Source: Corynebacterium marinum DSM 44953
GTDB taxonomy: Bacteria; Actinomycetota; Actinomycetes; Mycobacteriales; Mycobacteriaceae
Assembly (NCBI RefSeq): GCF_000835165.1
Contig: NZ_CP007790.1
Location: 186,001-250,000, forward strand
Direction: 5' to 3'
DNA: 64,000 nucleotides
The first letter of the stretch is position 1. The number at the start of each line of letters is the position of its first letter. A program made the position numbers and the translations under genes. Below the pieces are notes generated by a model, which made no database searches, was not told the DNA's origin, and was given only the letters and a program-made list of their open reading frames with translations. Below, in pieces: positions 7,405 through 16,152 of the stretch.

Positions 7405-8676
7405 ATGACGCTCCTCGACTTCGATTCCGACCGCCTGGCAGAGTTCGCGACGCAGGTCCGCGGTGACTATGAAGAGCTCAAGGCGAAGAACCTCAAGCTT
7501 GACCTCACCCGGGGAAAGCCCTCCTCCGAGCAACTCGACGTCGGTGAGGCCCTCCTGGCGCTGCCCGGCGAGGGCGACCACAAGGACGCCGACGGCGCGG
7601 ACGTGCGCAACTACGGCAACCTCAAGGGCATCCGCGACATCCGCGAGCTGTGGGCCGACGTGCTGGGCATTAACCCGGAGTACCTCGTCGCCGGTGACGC
7701 CTCGTCCCTGAACATCATGTTTGACCTGGTCTCCTGGTCCTACGCCTTCGGCAACAACGATTCGGAGCGCGCCTGGAAGGACGAGGAGAAGGTCCGCTGG
7801 ATCTGCCCCGTCCCCGGCTACGACCGCCACTTCACCATCAGTGAGCACTTCGGCTTCGAGATGGTCTCCGTGCCCATGCTCGACGACGGCCCCGACCTGG
7901 CGGCGATCCGGGAACTGGTGCAGGATCCGCAGGTCAAGGGCATGTGGGCGGTGCCGACTTTCGGCAACCCGACCGGCATCACCTTCTCCGAGGAGGTCTG
8001 CCGGGAGCTCGCGTCGATGGAGACCGCGGCGCCGGACTTCCGCATCGTGTGGGACAACGCTTACGCGGTGCACACGCTGACGGACGAGTTCCCGCCGATC
8101 CACGACGTGGTGGCGTTCGCGGAGGAGGCCGGCAACCCGAACCGTTTCTGGGCGATGTCCTCGACCTCGAAGATCACCCTCGCCGGTGCCGGTGTGAGTT
8201 TCTTCAACTCATCGAAGGCGAACCTCGACTGGTACCTGGCGACCGCCGGCGTCCGCGGCATCGGCCCGAACAAGGTCAACCAGCTGGCGCACGCCCGTTA
8301 CTTCGGTGACGCGGAGGGCGTGCGGGCTGTGATGCGCAAGCACGCCGGTTCCCTGGCGCCGAAGTTCACCCGCGTGCAGGAGATCATGCGCGAGCGCCTC
8401 GGCGAGTACGAGGTCGCCCGCTGGACCGAGCCCGAGGGCGGTTACTTCATCTCCCTCGACGTCATCGACGGCACCGCGTCGCGCGTCGTGGAGTTGGCGA
8501 AGGAGGCGGGCATCGCCCTGACCGGCGCCGGTTCCTCCTTCCCGCTCAAGGATGACCCGAACAACCGCAACATCCGTCTCGCCCCCTCGCTGCCGCCGGT
8601 GGAGGAGCTGGAGGTGGCGATGGACGGGGTGGCCACCTGCGTGCTGCTCGCGGCCGTCGAGAAGCTCGGGGCGTAG
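7405..8676 (+). CDS. aspT: Aspartate aminotransferase, corynebacterial AspT type
   Basis: A 423-residue PLP-dependent fold-type I aminotransferase that matches the C. glutamicum AspT subgroup, which transfers the amino group between aspartate and oxaloacetate (with glutamate/2-oxoglutarate). Visible landmarks are LDLTRGKPSSEQLD (N-terminal substrate loop), NYGNLKGIRDIRELWAD, PTFGNPTGITFS, DNAYAVH (Asp binding the PLP pyridine), and SSTSKITLAGAGVSFF with the Schiff-base lysine. The ATG at 7405 lies 28 bases after a TACACT box. It is followed without gap by the SUFU-like gene. Aspartate produced here feeds the lysC-asd pathway also encoded in this window. Confidence 0.9.
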   Translation: MTLLDFDSDRLAEFATQVRGDYEELKAKNLKLDLTRGKPSSEQLDVGEALLALPGEGDHKDADGADVRNYGNLKGIRDIRELWADVLGINPEYLVAGDASSLNIMFDLVSWSYAFGNNDSERAWKDEEKVRWICPVPGYDRHFTISEHFGFEMVSVPMLDDGPDLAAIRELVQDPQVKGMWAVPTFGNPTGITFSEEVCRELASMETAAPDFRIVWDNAYAVHTLTDEFPPIHDVVAFAEEAGNPNRFWAMSSTSKITLAGAGVSFFNSSKANLDWYLATAGVRGIGPNKVNQLAHARYFGDAEGVRAVMRKHAGSLAPKFTRVQEIMRERLGEYEVARWTEPEGGYFISLDVIDGTASRVVELAKEAGIALTGAGSSFPLKDDPNNRNIRLAPSLPPVEELEVAMDGVATCVLLAAVEKLGA

Positions 8677-9210
8677 GTGCGGCGGGAGGAGATCGTCCAG
8701 TGGCTCGGCGGGCTCGTCCCCGCTGAGCTGGAGTTCCGGGAGGATTCGGCGGCGGCGGACCTGGGCGACGATCAGCGGATGGCGCTGACGGTGGGTTTCT
8801 CGGACGTTGATACGGGGCTCGTCGCGGTGGACGGCGGCGCGGATGTGCGTTCGGAGCTGATCGCGGTTGCCCGGGCGGAGAAAGAACAGCTCAGGGCCAT
8901 CGTCGAGGCGGCCGCGCGGATGCTTGCCGACGCCGCCGGCCTTCTCCCCGCCCAGCCCGGCACCATGATGCCGAACCTGGCGGAGCGGGCGGGCCTGCAG
9001 GACGTCACCGTCGCGCACGGCCTGTTCGTCCCGCCGTACCTGTGGGGCGGGGAGACCCCGCGGGTGACGGAGGAGGATCGGCTGACGGTCGTGCTGCAGC
9101 TGGTCATGCTCACTGACGCCGAGTACGCCTACGCCGTGGAGGAGGGGCCCGGCGGGCTGCAGCAGGCGCTGGGTGAGGCGGGCATCGATCTTCTCGACTG
9201 GCGGCGCTGA
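8677..9210 (+). CDS. Hypothetical protein, possible suppressor-of-fused-like domain
   Basis: A 177-residue soluble protein that starts with GTG immediately after the aspT stop codon, so it is almost certainly co-translated with aspT. The C-terminal half (HGLFVPPYLWGGETP, then VVLQLVMLTDAEYAYAVEEG, and ending IDLLDWRR) resembles the SUFU-like domain found in bacterial immunity and hypothetical proteins, where a Glu/Asp-Tyr rich strand is followed by a leucine-rich C-terminal helix. This assignment is by eye and is moderate at best. No catalytic motif, signal peptide or membrane segment is visible. Its link to aspT or dnaX is unknown. Confidence 0.75.
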   Translation: MRREEIVQWLGGLVPAELEFREDSAAADLGDDQRMALTVGFSDVDTGLVAVDGGADVRSELIAVARAEKEQLRAIVEAAARMLADAAGLLPAQPGTMMPNLAERAGLQDVTVAHGLFVPPYLWGGETPRVTEEDRLTVVLQLVMLTDAEYAYAVEEGPGGLQQALGEAGIDLLDWRR

Positions 9211-9232
9211 CTCCCCGGGTAGGCTGTTCGAC

Positions 9233-11500
9233 GTGGCTCTCTACCGGAAGTACCGTCCCGCCTCCTTCGCCGAAGTCGTCGGACAGGAGCAGGTGACTCG
9301 TCCCCTGTCGGTGGCCCTGGATTCGGGCCGCATCAACCACGCGTACCTCTTCTCGGGGCCGCGCGGTTGCGGTAAGACATCCTCGGCGCGCATCCTGGCA
9401 CGTTCGCTCAACTGCATCGAGGGGCCGACGTCGACTCCCTGCGGGGTGTGCCCCTCCTGCGTGTCGCTCATGCCCGGGGGGTCGGGCAACCTGGACGTCA
9501 CGGAGATCGACGCCGCGTCCAACAACGGCGTCGACGACATGCGTTCCCTCCGGGAAAGGGCCCAGTTCGCGCCCGCGGAGTCCCGCTACCGCGTGTACAT
9601 CATCGATGAGGCGCACATGATCTCGGGCGCGGGCGCCAACGCGCTGCTCAAGATCGTGGAGGAGCCGCCGGCGCACGTCATCTTCATCTTCGCCACCACC
9701 GAACCGGAGAAAATGATCGGCACGATTCGGTCGCGCGTCCACCACTACCCGTTCCGCCTGCTCACCCCGCAGGCGATGCGTGGCCTGCTGGAGCGCACCG
9801 TCTCAGCGGAGGGCGTGCACGTCGACGATTCCGTCTATCCGCTGGTCATCCGCGCAGGCGGCGGCTCCCCGCGCGATTCTCTCTCCATCCTGGACCAGCT
9901 CATCGCCGGTTCCGGCCCCGAGGGTCTCACCTACGACATTGCGCTGCCCCTGCTGGGTGTCACGGACCTCTCGCTTATCGACGCCGCCGTCGACGCCCTC
10001 GCCGCCGGCGACCGGGCCGCGCTGTTCACCACCGTCGACGACGTCATCGAGGCCGGCCACGCCCCGCGCCGCTTCGTGGAGGACCTGCTTGAGCGTCTCC
10101 GCGACCTGATGGTCCTGCAGGCGGTCCCGGAGGCCTTCGAACTCGGCCTCGTCGACGCCCCGACCGACCGTGCGGACGTCCTCCGCCGCGAGGCCGCCTC
10201 CTTCACCGCCGCGCAGCTGGCGCACCTGGCCACCACCACCAACGACCGGATCGCCGACATGCGCGGCGCCACATCCCCGCGCCTGCTCCTGGAGATCCTC
10301 TGCGCCCACCTGCTCCTGCCCGCCGCCCCGGTCCAGAGCGCCGGGGGAGTGGCCGCCGCGGCCGCCACCGCGGCGTCGGCCGCCCCTGCCGCCCCGGCGG
10401 CTGCTCCGGCAGCGCCATCCGGCGGCAAAGTCTTCGAACGGCCCTCCGTCCGGCGGGCCCGGGAAGCCGTGGTCAACAAACCCGTCGAACAGCCCGGGCC
10501 GGAGGTCCCCCAGCCGCCGTCGCCGTCGCCTGCGCAGGTACCTGCGTCGGCCCCTGCGCCGACGAAGCCTGTGCCCACCCCGCCCCCGGCTCCGGAGACA
10601 CCGAAGCGGCCGGAGCCCGCCGATCCGGTTGATCCGGTTGATCCCGTCGACATGCTCCGTGCCCGCTGGTCGGAGATCCGTCAGCTGGTCTCGGGGCGCA
10701 ACAAGGTCGCCGGCATCATGCTCGCCGAGGCTCGCGTCCTGGGCCTGCGGGACGACACCCTCATCCTCGGCCATAACACCGGCGCTCTGGCGGAACGCCT
10801 CAACGCGGAGTCGAACAACAAGGACATCGCGGCAGTGGTGTCCGAGGAGGCGAAGCGCGAGCTCAAGGTGCATTGCGTCATCGGCACGGATCCAGCGGCC
10901 GCGGGTTTCGGGGCGCAGCCGGCCAAGAAGGAGGCGTGGAACCCGCAGCGCGAATCCCGCGACGAGGCTGAGTCGCCGTCGACGCAGCAGCCGGCGCAGC
11001 CGGCCCCGGCACCCGCACCTGCGGCAGCCCCTGCCCCCCAACCTGATCCTGCGCCCGCGCCGATGTGGGGGCGGCCGCGCCCCCTGGGCGGGGAGCAGGC
11101 TCCAGTTCCGGCTCCGCCTACCCCGGCCCCGGCCCAGCCGAAGCCGGAACCTTCCCCTGATCCGGCGCCGGAAGGGGCCGGGCCCAGGTCATGGGAGGCC
11201 GCCGCCGAGCGCGGCCGCGTGAAGATGGCCGAGCGTGCTGCGCGCCCCTCCTTCGGCGACGGCGTGCCCCTGCCCCCCGAACCCATGGACGACGACTCCG
11301 AGCCGGCCCCGCCCGAGGAGCCTGAACCTGCGCCACAGTCACAGCAGGTCCCGCAGCCCGCGCCGGAGCCGACCCGCCGCGAAGAGGAGGAGAAGATGAT
11401 GGTCGAGGCGGCCCGGGAACCGGGGACGTTCGACCGTCGCGACGCGACGACGATTGTGGTCGAACTGCTGGAGCAGGAGCTCGGCGCGCGGCGGCTGTGA
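9233..11500 (+). CDS. dnaX: DNA polymerase III subunit gamma/tau
   Basis: A 755-residue clamp-loader ATPase subunit. The AAA+ domain shows Walker A GPRGCGKTSS (about 40-49), the zinc module CIEGPTSTPCGVCPSC, Walker B VYIIDEAHM, and the sensor region FIFATTEPEKM. After domain III (to about 390) come long Pro/Ala-rich linkers (about 395-470 and 580-740) interrupted by a folded block at about 480-565 that is likely the tau domain contacting the polymerase. The GTG at 9233 is chosen because the protein then starts VALYRKYRP, and a TAGGCT -10 box (9220-9225) ends seven bases upstream (leaderless). No slippery frameshift site for a short gamma form was seen. ybaB follows. Confidence 0.95.
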   Translation: MALYRKYRPASFAEVVGQEQVTRPLSVALDSGRINHAYLFSGPRGCGKTSSARILARSLNCIEGPTSTPCGVCPSCVSLMPGGSGNLDVTEIDAASNNGVDDMRSLRERAQFAPAESRYRVYIIDEAHMISGAGANALLKIVEEPPAHVIFIFATTEPEKMIGTIRSRVHHYPFRLLTPQAMRGLLERTVSAEGVHVDDSVYPLVIRAGGGSPRDSLSILDQLIAGSGPEGLTYDIALPLLGVTDLSLIDAAVDALAAGDRAALFTTVDDVIEAGHAPRRFVEDLLERLRDLMVLQAVPEAFELGLVDAPTDRADVLRREAASFTAAQLAHLATTTNDRIADMRGATSPRLLLEILCAHLLLPAAPVQSAGGVAAAAATAASAAPAAPAAAPAAPSGGKVFERPSVRRAREAVVNKPVEQPGPEVPQPPSPSPAQVPASAPAPTKPVPTPPPAPETPKRPEPADPVDPVDPVDMLRARWSEIRQLVSGRNKVAGIMLAEARVLGLRDDTLILGHNTGALAERLNAESNNKDIAAVVSEEAKRELKVHCVIGTDPAAAGFGAQPAKKEAWNPQRESRDEAESPSTQQPAQPAPAPAPAAAPAPQPDPAPAPMWGRPRPLGGEQAPVPAPPTPAPAQPKPEPSPDPAPEGAGPRSWEAAAERGRVKMAERAARPSFGDGVPLPPEPMDDDSEPAPPEEPEPAPQSQQVPQPAPEPTRREEEEKMMVEAAREPGTFDRRDATTIVVELLEQELGARRL

Positions 11501-11546
11501 GCCGGTAGACTTGCGCGCGATCCTTCCCCACAACGAAAGGCCAGTC

Positions 11547-11873
11547 ATGACCCAGCCGGATATGTCCCAGATTCTCGCCCAGGCGCAGGAGATGCAGGCC
11601 AAGCTGCAGCAGGCGCAGCAGGAGATCCTCGCTTCCGAGGTCACCGGCACCGCCGGCAACAACCTGGTCACCGTCACCATGACCGGCGGCGGCGAGGTCA
11701 CCAACGTGAGCATCGATCCGCAGGTCGTGGACCCGGAGGACGTCGACACGCTGCAGGACCTGGTCATGGGCGCGTTCCAGGACGCGCACGCCAAGGCCGG
11801 CGACCTCGCCGCGCAGAAGATGGGCCCGCTGTCCGGCGGCGGCGGCGACCCGTTCGGCGGAATGCTCGGCTGA
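11547..11873 (+). CDS. ybaB: YbaB/EbfC nucleoid-associated protein
   Basis: A 108-residue protein of the YbaB/EbfC family, a dimeric DNA-binding protein with a tweezer-like fold. The N-terminal helix (AQAQEMQAKLQQAQQEILA) and the core TGTAGNNLVTVTMTGGGEV and NVSIDPQVVDPEDVDTLQDL are typical. The C-terminus is a Gly-rich tail (SGGGGDPFGG) that may be disordered. A TAGACT box lies at 11506-11511 and the ribosome site AACGAAAGG at 11532-11540. The dnaX-ybaB-recR order is conserved widely in bacteria; here an ATP-grasp gene is inserted before recR. Confidence 0.93.
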   Translation: MTQPDMSQILAQAQEMQAKLQQAQQEILASEVTGTAGNNLVTVTMTGGGEVTNVSIDPQVVDPEDVDTLQDLVMGAFQDAHAKAGDLAAQKMGPLSGGGGDPFGGMLG

Positions 11874-11924
11874 CAACCCTCCGAATCGGGTAGCGTGGCT
11901 TCACCGACACATAAGAGGTGAGCC

Positions 11925-12941
11925 ATGTTAAGTCGAATCGACGACCCCTTCTTCCTGGATTCCGCCGGCCCGGAGCGCCCCCTCGTGGTGTTCCTGGGCG
12001 ACGGCACCGACGACGAGGACCACGACATCCTCTTCCCCGCCCTCCGCGACCGCGGTGTGGCTGTCATCCGTGTCCACCCGGAGGAGCTGGTCGTCCGCCT
12101 CGACCGCGACCGGGTCACGTTCGCGGTCCGGGGGCGGGAGATGGCGCCGGACCTCGTGGTCGGCTGGGTGCTCGACGAGCTGCTGTTTCCCGGCATGACC
12201 CAGCTCGACGTCTTCGCCCGCGCCGGAGTGCCGGTCATCAACGACGCGATCACCCTCTTCCGCGCGCAGAACAAGCTGCTCGACAGCTCCATGCTCGCCG
12301 CCGCGGGCGCGCTGCGCTATCCGGTCATCTCCGGCCGGGACACCGCGGAATTGGGCACGTGGCTCGACGGCCTCGACGGCGCGGCCGTGGTCAAGCCCCT
12401 GTACGGCCACGGCGGCCGCGGCATCGAGCGTATCGACACCCCCGCGGCCCGCGCCGCCCTCATCAGCCGGATCGAGAACGACGGGCGGCCCTATTACGCC
12501 ATGCCCTGGATCGAGAACCCCGGCCGCGACATCCGCGTGTACACCGTCAACCACCGCGCGGTGTTCGCCATGTACCGCTACGCCCCGCCGGGGAAGTGGA
12601 TCACCAACGTCCTGGCGGGCGGACTCATCGCGATGTGCCCGCTCACCGAGGACATCGCGCATCTCGCGGAGCGGGCGTCGCGCGGGGCGGGAACCCTCAT
12701 CGGCGGCGTCGACATCGCCGAGAACCTGCACACCGGCGAGCTGGTCGTCTACGAGGTCAACTCGTGCCCGACCTGCGAGCCTCCCGTGCTGGAGATGATC
12801 GCGGACTTCCTCGCGGCGGCCGCCGAAGATCTCGACGCCGCCTTGGAGACCTGGCGGCCGTCCCACGTCCACACCGATTTCGACGGCTCGCCCGACCTCT
12901 TCCACGCCAGCAAACGCGGACGTCTGCACCAGCCCTCCTGA
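11925..12941 (+). CDS. RimK-like ATP-grasp ligase
   Basis: A 338-residue ATP-grasp protein. The N-terminal domain (about 1-120) resembles the pre-ATP-grasp fold of RimK/GshB. The nucleotide loop [16 protein letters not shown] is near residues 155-170, and the metal-binding end reads [18 protein letters not shown] near 275-292, where the Asn and Glu ligate magnesium. Enzymes of this family join an acid to an amine with ATP (glutamate tails on S6 or coenzymes, glutathione-like peptides); the substrate here is unknown. A TAGCGT box (11891-11896) and the ribosome site AGAGGTGAG (11912-11920) give it its own promoter. The CPTC pair next to the active site is unusual. It separates ybaB from recR, which are normally adjacent. 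Confidence 0.85.
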   Translation: MLSRIDDPFFLDSAGPERPLVVFLGDGTDDEDHDILFPALRDRGVAVIRVHPEELVVRLDRDRVTFAVRGREMAPDLVVGWVLDELLFPGMTQLDVFARAGVPVINDAITLFRAQNKLLDSSMLAAAGALRYPVISGRDTAELGTWLDGLDGAAVVKPLYGHGGRGIERIDTPAARAALISRIENDGRPYYAMPWIENPGRDIRVYTVNHRAVFAMYRYAPPGKWITNVLAGGLIAMCPLTEDIAHLAERASRGAGTLIGGVDIAENLHTGELVVYEVNSCPTCEPPVLEMIADFLAAAAEDLDAALETWRPSHVHTDFDGSPDLFHASKRGRLHQPS

Positions 12942-13045
12942 GGGGCGGTCGGGGAGGTCCGGCGGGGCAGGCACTATCCTGGACCGGACGGCGCGGCGGG
13001 TTATCCGCGGCGCATGAACCGGACGGAAAGGTGTCGGAAGGCAAC

Positions 13046-13702
13046 GTGTTTGAAGGACCGCTCCAGGACCTCATCGATGAGCTCTCCCGGTTGCCCGGCG
13101 TGGGCCCGAAAAGCGCCCAGCGCATCGCCTTCCATCTGCTCAGCGTCGAGCCGGACGACATCAGCCGGCTCACCGCGGCGCTGGAGGCGGTCCGGGACGG
13201 GGTGACCTTCTGCCGCATCTGCTGCAACGTCTCCCGCGAGGAGGTCTGCCGCATCTGCGCCGACTCCGGCCGCGACCGCGGCATGATCTGCGTGGTGGAG
13301 GAGCCGAAGGACATCCAGGTCATCGAGCGCACCGGCGAGTACAACGGCCGGTACCACGTGCTCGGCGGAGCCCTCGACCCGCTGGCCAACGTCGGCCCGA
13401 AGGACCTGCACATCGCGGAGCTGCTGCAGCGCATCGGCGGGGTGCGGCCGGACCGCGAGCTCGCGGACTCCACCCCGGCCGCGCCGATCCACGATTCGGT
13501 CCCGGACATCCACGAGGTCATCCTCGCGACCGACCCCAACACTGAGGGGGAGGCGACCGCCTCCTACCTGGCGCGGCTGCTCCGGGACTTCCCCGGCCTC
13601 ACGGTCTCCCGGCTGGCCTCCGGCATGCCCCTGGGCGGCGACCTGGAGTTCGTCGACGAGCTGACCCTCTCCCGCGCGTTGAGCGGCCGGCTGAAGCTGT
13701 GA
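13046..13702 (+). CDS. recR: Recombination mediator RecR
   Basis: A 218-residue RecR, which works with RecO to load RecA at gaps. Order: helix-hairpin-helix [17 protein letters not shown] (about 13-29), a four-cysteine zinc finger (CRICC, then CRIC), a Toprim domain ([18 protein letters not shown], then [20 protein letters not shown]), and the C-terminal ATP-like motif [21 protein letters not shown]. The GTG at 13046 is preferred because the protein begins [13 protein letters not shown] as in relatives, with GGAAGG at 13036-13041. A second GTG at 13031 would add five residues. A TATCCT box lies at 12974-12979. Confidence 0.94.
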   Translation: MFEGPLQDLIDELSRLPGVGPKSAQRIAFHLLSVEPDDISRLTAALEAVRDGVTFCRICCNVSREEVCRICADSGRDRGMICVVEEPKDIQVIERTGEYNGRYHVLGGALDPLANVGPKDLHIAELLQRIGGVRPDRELADSTPAAPIHDSVPDIHEVILATDPNTEGEATASYLARLLRDFPGLTVSRLASGMPLGGDLEFVDELTLSRALSGRLKL

Positions 13703-13715
13703 TTCCGGTGCCGGC

Positions 13716-14717
13716 TCAACCCCGCAGAGTCTCGTCCGCCAGAAGGTAGCCGGGGAGGGAGCCGACGGGGATGACCGCGACGTCGTGGAGCTTCCAGTGC
13801 AGGTCGAGGATCTGCCGGCGCGCCTCCATCAGCTGCGCCAGGCTGGGATCCTGCCCGGGTTCCGGGATGACGAACATCTCCACGTGGAAGACGTGGCCCT
13901 GGTCGCGCACCCGGGCGGCGGCCTGCCGCACCCACGGGATCGCGCGGGTGACCTCCTCGGCCTCGTGGATGAGGGGGTGCTCCTCGGAGTCGTCGAAGCG
14001 GGTGGCCCGGGTGTCGGTGAGATCCCCGACGGCGGCCTTGACGTTGGTCACGCCGTCGAAGACGATCGACCCGGCGACGAGGATGGCGGCCGCGGAGTCC
14101 AGCCACCACAGTCCGACGCCGATGCCGAGAACACCGATGATGGTGGCCACCGCGGTGGTCCAGTCGGCCTTGTTCATGTCGGCGTCGGCGCGCAACACCT
14201 TATCGTGGAGTTCCTCCGCCAGTTTCAGTTTCATGCGGCCGAGGATCACCGGAATGACGGCGGTGGGGATCATGACGGCGATCATGAGCCAACCGGCCCA
14301 GAACTGCCGGCCGAAGATCACCGTCGTGCCGACGGGCGGCTTCTCCAGGCTGATCAACCCCAGGAGGGAGGAGATCAGCAGAATGCCGCCCATGAGCAGC
14401 AGGGCGGTGCCCGCGACCAGGTGGGCCACGCCGATGGAGCGGTGATGGCCGTAGGGGCGCCGGATGCTGGGCCGGATGCGGATGATCCGGGCGGCGATGA
14501 GGAAGGCGACCGGCGGCAGCAGGGACAGCGCGTCCTCCGCCCAGGCGGCCTGCATGGCCTGCGACTGGCCGGCGACCAGGCCCACCGCGACCAACGAGAC
14601 GAGTACGAAGCCGACGGTGATCCACTCCAGCCGGATGGCCCGGGCGAGCGCCTGCTGCGGTTTCTCCGGCAGCGGACCCCCGAGCGGACCCGCGTCGGCG
14701 TCGTTGACCCAGTTCAT
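13716..14717 (-). CDS. Cation diffusion facilitator transporter with altered metal site
   Basis: A 333-residue CDF-family protein with about six TMs (residues 30-210) and a C-terminal cytoplasmic domain (about 230-330). The GxRRPYGHHR loop after TM2 is a CDF hallmark. The usual metal ligands are changed: the TM2 motif reads WAEDALSLLPP where zinc CDFs have DxxHSxxD, and TM5 reads LRADADMNKADW, giving a DxxxD pair instead of HxxxD. This suggests another cation (manganese or iron is possible) rather than zinc. The ATG overlaps the stop of the upstream lipoprotein by four bases, so the two genes form an operon. It converges with recR. Confidence 0.88.
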   Translation of the reverse strand: MNWVNDADAGPLGGPLPEKPQQALARAIRLEWITVGFVLVSLVAVGLVAGQSQAMQAAWAEDALSLLPPVAFLIAARIIRIRPSIRRPYGHHRSIGVAHLVAGTALLLMGGILLISSLLGLISLEKPPVGTTVIFGRQFWAGWLMIAVMIPTAVIPVILGRMKLKLAEELHDKVLRADADMNKADWTTAVATIIGVLGIGVGLWWLDSAAAILVAGSIVFDGVTNVKAAVGDLTDTRATRFDDSEEHPLIHEAEEVTRAIPWVRQAAARVRDQGHVFHVEMFVIPEPGQDPSLAQLMEARRQILDLHWKLHDVAVIPVGSLPGYLLADETLRG

Positions 14718-15208
14718 CGGACCTCCCCCTGCGCGCGGGCCAGGTGGCGTTCGAGTTCCACCAGCAGCTCGTTCTCGCCCATCCGCACGCCCATGACCAT
14801 CTTCTCCTCGTTGCCGCCCGCGGACGGCACGGACGCGTAGGGGCGTGTCAGAGCCATGTGCGAGGACCACGGCGCGGAGGTGGTGAGTCCGCCGATGACG
14901 AGGTCGAGCTGGCCGTCCTTGATTCCGGTCGCCAGCACCGACTCCGGACCGGGCCGCCATTCCACCTCGGCGTCGATCCCCTCGGCGAAGCTGGTGACCA
15001 GATCCGCCTCGATGCCGGTGGCGCGGCCGCTCTCTTCGTCGATGTCCACCCAGGGCGGGTGTTCGGAGACACCGACCACCAGGGTGCCGCCCCGGGCGCG
15101 GTCGTAGGTTCCGTCGGCGTCGACGGGAATAGCGGACAACACCCCGCAGGCGCCGAGCACGGGGGCGGCCGACAGTGCCAGGGCCACCAGGGGTACGACG
15201 GGTCTCAT
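14714..15208 (-). CDS. Short family-3 solute-binding lipoprotein
   Basis: A 164-residue predicted lipoprotein: signal peptide with lipobox VLGAC (Cys21) at the C-terminal end of a hydrophobic stretch. The mature part starts like an amino-acid-type ABC binding protein (RGGTLVVGVSEHPPWVDI, then GIEADLVTSFAEGIDAEVEW, and IKDGQLDLVIGGLT), but at about 164 residues it is only some two thirds of the usual length of 240-280. Most of the second lobe is absent; the end reads ELLVELERHLARAQGEVR. No ABC permease or ATPase is next to it; it is coupled (ATGA overlap) to the CDF transporter. A role as an extracytoplasmic ligand or metal sensor or chaperone is inference. Confidence 0.8.
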   Translation of the reverse strand: MRPVVPLVALALSAAPVLGACGVLSAIPVDADGTYDRARGGTLVVGVSEHPPWVDIDEESGRATGIEADLVTSFAEGIDAEVEWRPGPESVLATGIKDGQLDLVIGGLTTSAPWSSHMALTRPYASVPSAGGNEEKMVMGVRMGENELLVELERHLARAQGEVR

Positions 15209-15303
15209 GCTGCCTCCTGAAAGAATCCCACCGGATATGAGGCAATGCTAGGCCGGACAAGCGGTTCCCGGCACGCGAGGATCGGGAGGCGTGTCAGGAT
15301 TGC

Positions 15304-15367
15304 GCTGAAATTTCCCGGAGGCGCCGCGCTGACCTGGGGAACCTCCCGCCCCCAGGGAAAGTTCAGC
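15304..15367 (-). repeat. Inverted repeat between gatD and the lipoprotein operon
   Basis: GCTGAAATTTCCC (15304-15316) pairs with GGGAAAGTTCAGC (15355-15367), 12 of 13 positions, and an inner CTGGGG/CCCCAG pairing closes the loop further. It lies 30 bases after the gatD stop and about 95 bases before the lipoprotein start on the same strand. It may be the gatD terminator or a leader structure of the lipoprotein-CDF operon. No T-run is evident. Confidence 0.5.
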
Positions 15368-15396
15368 CCGATCCCGACACCGCGGAGGGGGGCGGG

Positions 15397-16152
15397 TTAC
15401 TTCAGCCGCTCCAGGCGCAGGCGGTCGATGACGGCGATCTCCAACGGCTCCAGATCCGCCAGGGCGATGCCCAGCGCATGGGCCAGGAGAAGGTCCGCGA
15501 GCTGCGGATTCCGGGCCAGGACCGGCCCGTGCATGTAGGTGGCGATAACGCTGCCCTGCACCGCACCCTCCGCGAAACGCTGGCGGGAGCCGTCGGCGAC
15601 GTCGGCGGAGGCGGCGACGTCGCAGTTTCCGGTGCCGCGGTTGACGCGGCCGAGCGGCTCGGCGCCCGGGCCGAGGAGGGTGGCGCCGAGGTGGTTCTCG
15701 AAGCCGGTGAGCGGCTCCGTCAGATCGGCGGTGATCCCCGCCTTCGTGGGGGTGGCCGCGACCTCGCCGATGGCGCGCTGCTGGAGGCCCACGGTGGTGG
15801 CGTCGATGAGCCCGAGCCCGTCGACGACCCGGCCCCCGGCCCGGAAGGACTCGCCGAGGACCTGCAGGCCGGCGCAGACTCCCAGGATGGGGCGGCCGGA
15901 CCAGGCCGCGCGGGTGAGTCCGCCGTCGGTGATGAGGTGCTCCGCCGCCAGCGTCTGGGCGGTGTCCTCGCCGCCGCCGAGGCAGTACACGCCCAGGTCG
16001 TCGGGGATGGCGTCGCCGAGCTTGAACGCCAGGATCTCCGCGTCGAAACCGCGCATGCGGGCCCGCTGGCGCAGGACGAGGGCGTTACCGTCGTCGCCGT
16101 AGGTGCCCAGGACGTCGGGCAGGACGAGTCCGATGCTCAGGTGCTCAGCCAC
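15397..16152 (-). CDS. gatD: Lipid II isoglutaminyl synthase, glutaminase subunit GatD
   Basis: A 251-residue class I glutamine amidotransferase of the CobB/CobQ-like group. The nucleophile is C93 in GVCAGLQVLGESF, and the catalytic His is H208 in YMHGPVLARNP. With MurT it forms the enzyme that amidates the D-isoglutamate of lipid II using glutamine ammonia, a modification needed for peptidoglycan cross-linking. The start codon overlaps the 3' end of murT by eight bases, consistent with tight coupling of the two subunits. It acts in the cytoplasm at the membrane face. Confidence 0.93.
   Translation of the reverse strand: MAEHLSIGLVLPDVLGTYGDDGNALVLRQRARMRGFDAEILAFKLGDAIPDDLGVYCLGGGEDTAQTLAAEHLITDGGLTRAAWSGRPILGVCAGLQVLGESFRAGGRVVDGLGLIDATTVGLQQRAIGEVAATPTKAGITADLTEPLTGFENHLGATLLGPGAEPLGRVNRGTGNCDVAASADVADGSRQRFAEGAVQGSVIATYMHGPVLARNPQLADLLLAHALGIALADLEPLEIAVIDRLRLERLK

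Noticed and set aside
10380..11380. Pro/Ala-rich repeats in dnaX as a possible frameshift or inserted region
   Set aside because: Reading frame and codon use are continuous; disordered linkers of this type are usual in actinobacterial DnaX.
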